Origin: Henriciella sp.
Lineage (GTDB): Bacteria; Pseudomonadota; Alphaproteobacteria; Caulobacterales; Hyphomonadaceae
Length of the DNA stretch: 32,579 nt
Assembly (NCBI GenBank): GCA_029238175.1
Contig: JAQWGO010000069.1
Coordinates: forward strand, 1-32,579
Direction of reading: 5' to 3'
Shown: one piece after another, positions 26,487 to 32,579 of the stretch
How positions within the stretch are numbered: the first letter of the stretch is position 1
How the letters are laid out: each line of letters begins with the position of its first letter
Translations under genes and position numbers: made by a program
Notes under the pieces: generated by a model
What the model was told of the DNA's origin: nothing
Databases searched by the model: none
The model's input: only the letters and a program-made list of their open reading frames with translations

Positions 26487-26726
26487 TCAACCAGCAGCAA
26501 GCCACGGCACGACAATGAAGTGCGCAATCAACGTCAGAATGAATGCACCGCCTGTGGCCCAGATGGCTTTCTTGCGGATCATCGGCTCTTTCGGTGCGCC
26601 CTCTTCAGAGCCTTCAATCACTTCGCCGCCATCTTCGAACTGCCCCTTTACGCCGATTGGCAGGACGATAAAGAAGCTAAGCCACCATGTGATGATGAAG
26701 ACAACGACGGCGCCGACCGGGTCCAT
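26487..26726 (-). CDS. DUF1467 family small membrane protein
   Basis: The 79-residue protein has two membrane helices (about 5-25 and 58-76) joined by an acidic cytoplasmic or periplasmic loop (FEDGGEVIEGSEEGAP). It matches the alphaproteobacterial DUF1467 family, which is normally found between mce and proS. No function is known. ATG 26726 overlaps the last base of the mce stop, and the following SRPBCC gene is coupled to its end. Confidence 0.88.
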   Translation of the reverse strand: MDPVGAVVVFIITWWLSFFIVLPIGVKGQFEDGGEVIEGSEEGAPKEPMIRKKAIWATGGAFILTLIAHFIVVPWLAAG

Positions 26727-27154
26727 TAGTGGTCACCCTTGGGCGTTTCCATCAACTCAACCAGAACGCCGTTTGAATTCTTAGGATGAATGAAAATGAT
26801 CATGGTGCCGTGCGCGCCGATACGCGGTTGGCCGAGGACGGTTGCACCGCGGTCTTTCATGACGCTTACCGCTTCGTTGATGTCATCAACCTCGAAGCAG
26901 ACATGGTGCTGTCCGCCCTTTGGGTTCTTCTGAATGAAGTTCCAAATTGGGCTGTCTTCGTTCAGCGGCTCAATCAGTTCAATCTGACTGTTCGGCAGGT
27001 TTACGAAACAGACCTTGACGCCCTGCGCCGGCATATCGAACGGCACCGTGATATCCGTCGCGCCGTATAGGGTGCGATAGGTATCCATTGCCTCTTCGAT
27101 ATTTGGAACGGCGACGCCGACATGGTTGAGAGGGCCAATTTTAAAGTCTGTCAT
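26726..27154 (-). CDS. mce: Methylmalonyl-CoA epimerase
   Basis: The enzyme interconverts (S)- and (R)-methylmalonyl-CoA, linking propionate breakdown to succinyl-CoA. The 142-residue protein is a vicinal-oxygen-chelate fold of two repeats. Metal ligands are visible in order: His in NHVGVAV (residue 11), Gln/Glu in QIELIEP, His in HHVCFEV and Glu in VLVELME. GGAG lies six bases before ATG 27154. It lies 15 bases after rnj in the same direction. Confidence 0.94.
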   Translation of the reverse strand: MTDFKIGPLNHVGVAVPNIEEAMDTYRTLYGATDITVPFDMPAQGVKVCFVNLPNSQIELIEPLNEDSPIWNFIQKNPKGGQHHVCFEVDDINEAVSVMKDRGATVLGQPRIGAHGTMIIFIHPKNSNGVLVELMETPKGDH

Positions 27155-27169
27155 CTTATTCTCCGTGAC

Positions 27170-28855
27170 CTAAACTCTTAGCACACTGACATCGACAAAG
27201 GGCTTGCGACCGAACGTCTTTTCACAAGAGCGTTTAACCGCACGCACCAGAGCACGCTCAACCTCATCATCATCGAGGCGCTTTTTACGTTTTAGGGTCC
27301 GCATTGCATCCTCTGTGGCTTCATCGATTTCGATCAAGCTCTCTTCGGCAATGCTACCGTCGGCTTCAGACAGACCACGTGCAGTGATCAGCGGGCCATC
27401 AATAACTTCGCCGCTATCATCAATCGCCACGGCAACGGAGACAACACCCCATTGCGACATACCAATCCGCTCGCGCATTGCTGCGCTATCAGATGGGACC
27501 ATGTTCTTACCATCAAGGTAGAGGCGACCGCTCGGCACAAGATCAATCACTTCAGCCGGACCCGGCGCAAGACGGATCAAATCACCATTGCGCGGCGTGA
27601 CCGCTTGGCTGACCTGCAAGCTTTTGGCGTAAGCTGCATGTTCAAGGATATGCCGCCGCTCACCATGCACAGGAACGGAGATTTTAGGACGCACCCACGC
27701 ATACATCTGGCGCAGCTCATCCCGGGCCGGGTGGCCAGAGACGTGGATCGTCTTTGAAGACGTTCTGTCAGTAATGATGCGCACGCCTTTTTCAGCGAGG
27801 GCATTTTGCATCGCGTAGATGCCTTTCTCGTTGCCGGGTATTTCACGGCTAGAGAAGATGACCGTATCACCCTCTCTCAAGGAGATATGGCGATGGTCAT
27901 CACGCGCGATCCGGCCAAGCGCGGCGCGCGCCTCGCCTTGAGAGCCAGTACATAGGAATAGAAGATTATCGTCCGGCAATGCGCCAGCGGCCTCTTCATT
28001 CACGAGGTCTGGAATATTCTTGATCACGCCAGTCGCGATTGCCGCGTCTGTAATCTTGTGCATCGAACGCCCAACAAGACAGACACTACGCCCGGCCTGC
28101 CGCGCAGCTTCGATAACGGTCGCAACGCGTGCAACGTTAGACGCGAACGTCGTAACAGCAACGCGCCCCGTCAGCCCCTTGATCAATTCGATCAAGTTCT
28201 CACGCACCGTACCCTCAGATCCGCTTTCACCATCGACGAAGACATTCGTACTATCGCAAACCATTGCGAGCACACCTTCATCGCCAAGCGCTTTAAGCGC
28301 CTCAATATCAGTCGCTTCGCCAAGCTGAGGTGCTGGATCAATCTTCCAGTCACCCGTGTGCAAGATCGTGCCGAGAGGCGTTTTAAGCGCAAGTGCATTT
28401 GGCTCTGGAATAGAGTGGGTCAGGGTAATGTAGCTTACACTGAAGGGGCCAGCTTGCACTTCGCCGCCCATAGGAAGGGCCTTGATCTTCACATGCTTCT
28501 GACCGCGTTCAGCCAGCTTGCCCTCTGCAAGATGCGCCGTGAACGCGGTTGCGTAGATCGGTGCTTTTGTATTCAAGCGCGGTAATAATAGCGCCAGCGC
28601 ACCAATGTGATCTTCGTGCGCATGGGTCAGAAAGATCGCGTCGATCAGATCACCCTGATCTTCAAAGAACGCCGGGTCAGGCGTGATAAGATCAACGCCT
28701 GGCGTATCGTCACCACCAAAGGTGACACCAACATCAATCAGGATCCAGCGGCGATTATGCGCAGGGCCATAGCCATACGCGTTTAGGTTCATGCCAATCT
28801 CACCACATCCACCAAGGGGCAGGAAGACGAGTTCAGCTTGTTTTTCGTTTTTCAT
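27170..28855 (-). CDS. rnj: Ribonuclease J
   Basis: RNase J is a metallo-beta-lactamase/beta-CASP nuclease with 5'-3' exo- and endonuclease activity in rRNA and mRNA processing. The 561-residue protein has the zinc motif HAHEDH at 78-83, HTGDWKID near 166, the beta-CASP segment with SSREIPGNEKG and the HVSGHPARDEL motif. The C-terminal domain is shorter and basic. Ordering between coaX and mce is usual in Alphaproteobacteria, which often use RNase J together with RNase E. Confidence 0.95.
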   Translation of the reverse strand: MKNEKQAELVFLPLGGCGEIGMNLNAYGYGPAHNRRWILIDVGVTFGGDDTPGVDLITPDPAFFEDQGDLIDAIFLTHAHEDHIGALALLLPRLNTKAPIYATAFTAHLAEGKLAERGQKHVKIKALPMGGEVQAGPFSVSYITLTHSIPEPNALALKTPLGTILHTGDWKIDPAPQLGEATDIEALKALGDEGVLAMVCDSTNVFVDGESGSEGTVRENLIELIKGLTGRVAVTTFASNVARVATVIEAARQAGRSVCLVGRSMHKITDAAIATGVIKNIPDLVNEEAAGALPDDNLLFLCTGSQGEARAALGRIARDDHRHISLREGDTVIFSSREIPGNEKGIYAMQNALAEKGVRIITDRTSSKTIHVSGHPARDELRQMYAWVRPKISVPVHGERRHILEHAAYAKSLQVSQAVTPRNGDLIRLAPGPAEVIDLVPSGRLYLDGKNMVPSDSAAMRERIGMSQWGVVSVAVAIDDSGEVIDGPLITARGLSEADGSIAEESLIEIDEATEDAMRTLKRKKRLDDDEVERALVRAVKRSCEKTFGRKPFVDVSVLRV

Positions 28856-28910
28856 TTAGTCTCTTTTGCATCTCATCCCGTACAGCCCGAATGGCCGTGG
28901 GACTTTCCAA

Positions 28911-29684
28911 TTATTCTTTTATGTTGCGGCGGTAGACCTCTAACAGGCCAACCTCCATCAATGTTTGATCATAGTGATCGATGGTTTCACTCGCGCCTTC
29001 GAAAAGCGACGCAACGCCGCCAGTCGCGATAACCGTCATAGGCGCGCCGTATTCCTTTTTCACGCGGCGGACAAGCCCATCGATGAGTTCGGTATAGCCC
29101 CAGAAGACGCCAGACTGCATGGCCGACACCGTATCTTGCCCGATAACTGCTGCTGGTTTCTGAATGGCAATTCGAGGTAATTGCGCGGCTGCATCATGCA
29201 AAGCGCGCATAGAAAGATTGATTCCGGGCGAGATAATCCCGCCCTCAAAACCGCCATCTGGACCAACAACATCGATCGTTGTCGCCGTTCCGCTATCAAT
29301 CACCAGTTTGGCACCTTTGTAGAGTTGGTGTGCCCCAATGGCCGCGACAAGCCTGTCAGCGCCAACCTGTTCAGGGCGACGAATGCGAATAGGCACGCCC
29401 AGTTTGGTTTCTGGGTCACCAACGAAAACAGGTTCTGCATCGAAGTAGCGACGCGAGAGGTTGCGGAAATTGAACTTAGCCTGCGGAACAACCGAAGAAA
29501 TGATACAGCCGCGAATGTGAGACAGCTCTAACCCCTCCATCCGCATGAGTGTGCCTAGCCATACGGCATAGTCATCGGCGGTACGGCTAGGGTCAGTTGC
29601 ACTGCGCCAGCTGGACACCCATTCTGTATCGTTATGCAACGCAAAAACCGTATTGGTGTTTCCGACATCAATAACCAAAAGCAT
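28911..29684 (-). CDS. coaX: Type III pantothenate kinase
   Basis: CoaX phosphorylates pantothenate, the first step of CoA synthesis, and is insensitive to CoA feedback, unlike CoaA. The 257-residue ASKHA-fold enzyme has the phosphate motif DVGNTN (6-11), GADR (108-111, catalytic Asp 110), [11 protein letters not shown] (130-140) and GGIISPG. ATG 29684 follows the birA stop with no gap, so the two are coupled. Confidence 0.96.
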   Translation of the reverse strand: MLLVIDVGNTNTVFALHNDTEWVSSWRSATDPSRTADDYAVWLGTLMRMEGLELSHIRGCIISSVVPQAKFNFRNLSRRYFDAEPVFVGDPETKLGVPIRIRRPEQVGADRLVAAIGAHQLYKGAKLVIDSGTATTIDVVGPDGGFEGGIISPGINLSMRALHDAAAQLPRIAIQKPAAVIGQDTVSAMQSGVFWGYTELIDGLVRRVKKEYGAPMTVIATGGVASLFEGASETIDHYDQTLMEVGLLEVYRRNIKE

Positions 29685-30425
29685 CTAATCTACCCTTCGA
29701 ACCAGTTCGACATCACCTGCCCTTATGGTCTGCCTAACGCCATCCGGCAATCGCAGGATAAGACCACCATCTTCAGCAAGGCTTTCAAATATGCCTGACA
29801 CGCGCGCGTTAATCGGACCAGCCACAACAGTTTGCCCCAATCCTTCGGCGCGCGCCGTCCAATCACGAAGCAGTCCGGCAAAGTCCGTTCTGGCCTGCTC
29901 TACGCGTTTGGCGAAAGCCTGCGTGAGGTCGCTCAGCACGTGCTCTGGCTGTAATCCGGGCGCTGCGCCTATATCGCGAAGTGAAGCGGCGGCTTGGCCC
30001 GCGCCGTCGGGGGCATATTGCACGTTGAGGCCGATACCTGTCGCAACCCAGACCAGACCATTCGTTTCCCCGGACTCGACAAGAATACCGCAGAGCTTTG
30101 CTCCTTCAACTCGCACGTCATTTGGCCATTTCAGGCGAACGTCAGCGGCAGGAATAAGTGGGATAATGGCATCCGTAACGGCGAGCGCGGCAGCGAATGG
30201 AATACGTGCTGCGTTCTGCACGCCGGCCGGCTCTGGAAACAAAATGGTCGTGAATAAGTTTCCCGGCGGAGATATCCATGATCGGCCCAAGCGGCCTTTA
30301 CCGGCCGTTTGCTGTCTTGCCGCAATCCAAATCGCGCTCGTATCGCCAGACTTTGCACGGCGCTTTGCTTCTTCGCTCGTGCTGTCGATCTCATCGTACC
30401 AGTGAACTGGTGCGGCTGCTATCAT
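29685..30425 (-). CDS. birA: Biotin--[acetyl-CoA-carboxylase] ligase, without DNA-binding domain
   Basis: BirA activates biotin with ATP and attaches it to the carrier lysine of carboxylases. The 246 residues include only the ligase and the C-terminal SH3-like domain. Motifs are GKGRLGRSW (42-50, biotinyl-AMP binding) and KWPNDV (99-104). The N-terminal helix-turn-helix of E. coli BirA is missing, so it cannot act as the biotin repressor. ATG 30425 overlaps the nuoN stop as ATGA, so it is part of the nuo transcript. Confidence 0.95.
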   Translation of the reverse strand: MIAAAPVHWYDEIDSTSEEAKRRAKSGDTSAIWIAARQQTAGKGRLGRSWISPPGNLFTTILFPEPAGVQNAARIPFAAALAVTDAIIPLIPAADVRLKWPNDVRVEGAKLCGILVESGETNGLVWVATGIGLNVQYAPDGAGQAAASLRDIGAAPGLQPEHVLSDLTQAFAKRVEQARTDFAGLLRDWTARAEGLGQTVVAGPINARVSGIFESLAEDGGLILRLPDGVRQTIRAGDVELVRRVD

Positions 30426-31852
30426 TGAAGCAGGCTCGCAGCGGCTGAAGCAGCTAGCTCACTGAACGGGCTAACGAAAATCAGAAGTGCAACACTGGCA
30501 ATCGCGGTGACGTAAACTGTACCTGTCACCCAGCCATCAACCGGCTCAAAATCTTCTACGGCTTCGTCCATCCACATCACTTTGATGATACGCAGATAGT
30601 AATACATCGCGATCACCGAACTGATGATTAGGATGATAATCAGTGGCATCATTCCTGAATTTGAAGCCGCTTCGATAACCGCAAGTTTGCCCAAGAACCC
30701 GAACGCAAGCGGGAAACCAGAAACAGACACGAGGAGTACAGTTAGCGCCGTGGCCAAACCTGGCTTGCGGCGAATTAGGCCCGCAAGTTCATCAATATTC
30801 TCAACCATTCCGCCTTCACGGCGCATAGACAGAACGCCGCCAAAGAGGCCAAGCGAAGCGATGACGTAGGCGGTCATGAAGATCAAAAGCGCACCTGCAC
30901 CCGCCTCAACCCCAGCCGCAATGGCAACGATAGCATAGCCCATATTGGCAATAGACGAGTAGCCGAGCAGACGCTTCAAATTCTTCTGTGGCAGCGCGCC
31001 GAAGGCCCCGATCAGCATTGAAGCAGCGGCAATAATGGCGACGATGAGTTGCCAGTTTTGTACGGCGAGCGCCTGTGGAAATGATGTGAACAAAATCACC
31101 GCGAATACGACCATGCTCGCCATCTTTGGCGCAGTGGCAAAGAATGCGACAACGGGGCTTGGTGAACCTTCATAAACATCCGGCGTCCAAACGTGCATTG
31201 GCGCGGCAGATACTTTGAAGGCAAGACCGGTAATCATCAGCACCATGCCGAACATGAAACCAAGCTGCGGCTCAGCCGCAGCGATCGCTTCATAACTCGT
31301 GCCGCCAGAGAAGCCGTAGACCAGTGAGATGCCATAAAGCAGAAGACCAGAGGCCAGCGCGCCAAGGACGAAGTATTTCAGGCCAGCCTCTGCTGAACGG
31401 GCGCTATCACGGTGGAAGGCCGCCAATACATAAGAAGACAAGCTGAGCATCTCTACGCCGAGATAAAGCGTCATCATGTTTGCGGATGAGAGAATGATGC
31501 CCATGCCAAGTGAGGCGAAAATCACGAGCAGTGAATACTCATAACGCTCAGTTTCGTGGCGTTTGAGAAAACCTTCGGCCATTAGCAACGCGACGCCGCC
31601 AGATATAAAGCTGACGACTTTCGCAAAGTTTACAAACGGTCCGGTTTGGACAAGCCCGTCAAAGGCGCGTCCACCGTTCCAATGTAGCGCAGCAAGTGCA
31701 GCCGCAGCAAACAAAACAATCGCGCCAAGCTTGAACGAAAGACCGTTGAAACGGTCGCCGATTATCGCCCCTGCCAGAACGCCGAACAGGCCAGCAGCCG
31801 CCAGAAGAAGCTCTGGCGCAATGGTCATTAGAATGGCATCAAAATCGAGCAT
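30422..31852 (-). CDS. nuoN: NADH-quinone oxidoreductase subunit N
   Basis: NuoN is one of the three antiporter-like proton-pumping subunits of respiratory complex I in the inner membrane. The 476-residue protein is almost wholly hydrophobic, with about 14 helices. It contains the proton-antiporter signature region ([20 protein letters not shown], with the functional Glu, and the Lys in GLKYF). GGGAGGGT precedes ATG 31852 by seven bases, inside the nuoM end. Confidence 0.96.
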   Translation of the reverse strand: MLDFDAILMTIAPELLLAAAGLFGVLAGAIIGDRFNGLSFKLGAIVLFAAAALAALHWNGGRAFDGLVQTGPFVNFAKVVSFISGGVALLMAEGFLKRHETERYEYSLLVIFASLGMGIILSSANMMTLYLGVEMLSLSSYVLAAFHRDSARSAEAGLKYFVLGALASGLLLYGISLVYGFSGGTSYEAIAAAEPQLGFMFGMVLMITGLAFKVSAAPMHVWTPDVYEGSPSPVVAFFATAPKMASMVVFAVILFTSFPQALAVQNWQLIVAIIAAASMLIGAFGALPQKNLKRLLGYSSIANMGYAIVAIAAGVEAGAGALLIFMTAYVIASLGLFGGVLSMRREGGMVENIDELAGLIRRKPGLATALTVLLVSVSGFPLAFGFLGKLAVIEAASNSGMMPLIIILIISSVIAMYYYLRIIKVMWMDEAVEDFEPVDGWVTGTVYVTAIASVALLIFVSPFSELAASAAASLLQ

Positions 31853-31857
31853 ATCGT

Positions 31858-32579
31858 TTACCCTCCCGCCAGCTTGGCGAGGGCGTGAAGACTAGATTCA
31901 CGCGTAATATCAAAGATGAGGTTTGGCATAACACCAAGCAGCAAAGTACCGATTGCAAGTGGAACAAGCGTGATCAGCTCTTTCGTGTTCACATCCTGTA
32001 TGCCTTCGAGTTTTGGGTTCGTCACTGTGCCAAAAATCGTGTTCCGGTAGAGGTTGAGCATGTAGACGGCCGAGAAGATCACGCCGAGCGCCGCGCCAGC
32101 CGCAGCCCAAGTCGAAGCTTGGAACGCACCAACCATTGTCAGGATTTCACCGACAAAGCCGGATGTCCCCGGAAGGCCGACATTTGCCATCGTGAACAGC
32201 ATGAAGATCGTCGCATAGATCGGCATCTTTCCGACAAGACCACCATAAGCAGCAATCTCTCTTGTATGCATGCGGTCATAGACGACGCCAACAATCAGGA
32301 AGAGCGCGCCAGAGATGAGGCCGTGCGACAACATCTGGAAGACTGCGCCTTGGACGCCAACTTCGGTGAATGAGAAAATACCGAGCGTTACAAACCCCAT
32401 ATGGGCAACTGACGAATACGCGATCAGCTTCTTCATATCCGTCTGACGCCACGCCACGAGTGAGGCGTAAACAATCGCGATGACCGACAATGCAAAGACC
32501 ATAGGCTGGAACAGGACGCTGGCCTCTGGGAACATTGGCAAGCTGAACCGGAGCATGCCGTAGCCGCCCATTTTCAGCA
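31858..32579 (-). CDS. nuoM: NADH-quinone oxidoreductase subunit M, C-terminal part
   Basis: NuoM is another antiporter-like proton-pumping subunit of complex I. The gene runs off the right edge of the window. About 240 of the usual 500 residues are present. The visible part has LKMGGYG at the cut edge, [14 protein letters not shown] (residues of the proton channel), the His-containing [16 protein letters not shown] helix and the [11 protein letters not shown] motif. The frame is open through base 32579, so the ATG at 32571 is an internal methionine and not the start. nuoN follows after five bases. Confidence 0.96.
   Translation of the reverse strand, partial: LKMGGYGMLRFSLPMFPEASVLFQPMVFALSVIAIVYASLVAWRQTDMKKLIAYSSVAHMGFVTLGIFSFTEVGVQGAVFQMLSHGLISGALFLIVGVVYDRMHTREIAAYGGLVGKMPIYATIFMLFTMANVGLPGTSGFVGEILTMVGAFQASTWAAAGAALGVIFSAVYMLNLYRNTIFGTVTNPKLEGIQDVNTKELITLVPLAIGTLLLGVMPNLIFDITRESSLHALAKLAGG

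Noticed and set aside
28058-28585. + strand frame of 175 codons opposite rnj
   Set aside because: Antisense shadow of a certain RNase J gene with no recognisable feature.
1-32579. Mobile elements, CRISPR arrays, tRNA or rRNA genes
   Set aside because: No transposase or integrase, no regularly spaced repeats, and no cloverleaf or rRNA sequence was seen in the gaps, all of which are shorter than about 155 bases.

Overview
The window is a dense, gene-packed chromosomal segment of an alphaproteobacterium. The class assignment rests on several things seen together. The lipid A pathway uses LpxI instead of LpxH. ProRS is a short form without the editing insertion. RNase J, methylmalonyl-CoA epimerase and a DUF1467 membrane protein sit between the nuo genes and proS. 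The large rpsB-to-lpxB envelope operon lies next to dnaE. Gene order resembles the Caulobacterales/Hyphomonadales/Maricaulales side of the class, but order and genus cannot be fixed from the sequence alone. No tRNA, rRNA, CRISPR array, transposase or prophage gene was found, and no gene-free stretch exceeds about 150 bases.

Layout. (1) Bases 1-789 hold the 3' part of gltA on the + strand. Its first 77 bases are an inverted copy of bases 177-253, so the true coding sequence can only be trusted from about base 78. (2) Bases 779-14960, all on the - strand and read from right to left, form one long macromolecular-synthesis and envelope cluster: rpsB, tsf, a terminator-like hairpin, pyrH, frr, uppS, cdsA, dxr, rseP, bamA, skp/ompH, lpxD, lpxA, lpxI, lpxB. 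Most junctions overlap by a few bases or are separated by fewer than 30, indicating cotranscription. fabZ, usually found between lpxD and lpxA, is absent. (3) dnaE (15112-18531, -) is followed across a 128-bp gap by proS-lolC-lolD (18660-21973, -). (4) Bases 22122-25959 are the only sizeable + strand block: a Baeyer-Villiger monooxygenase, an AraC-type regulator with about seven N-terminal membrane helices, and an eight-histidine membrane di-iron hydroxylase (sterol desaturase superfamily). It ends in a good terminator. (5) Bases 26015-32579 (-) hold nuoM (cut by the window end), nuoN, birA, coaX, rnj, mce, DUF1467 and an SRPBCC protein.

How the parts work together. The rpsB-lpxB cluster joins translation (S2, EF-Ts, ribosome recycling factor), UMP supply, isoprenoid and undecaprenyl carrier synthesis (Dxr, UppS), phospholipid precursor synthesis (CdsA), intramembrane proteolysis (RseP), outer-membrane protein assembly (BamA, Skp) and lipid A synthesis (LpxD, LpxA, LpxI, LpxB). 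LolC/LolD add lipoprotein export to the outer membrane. The nuo end supplies respiratory complex I, with cofactor genes (BirA for biotin, CoaX for CoA) fused to the operon. A methylmalonyl-CoA epimerase follows in the same direction.

The best candidate for something new is the + strand block. It interrupts a gene order (nuo-birA-coaX-rnj-mce-DUF1467-proS-lolCD-dnaE) that is well kept in Alphaproteobacteria. It pairs two oxygenases for hydrophobic substrates with a regulator that appears to sit in the membrane. Its substrate is unknown. The rest of the window is core, well-understood gene content.
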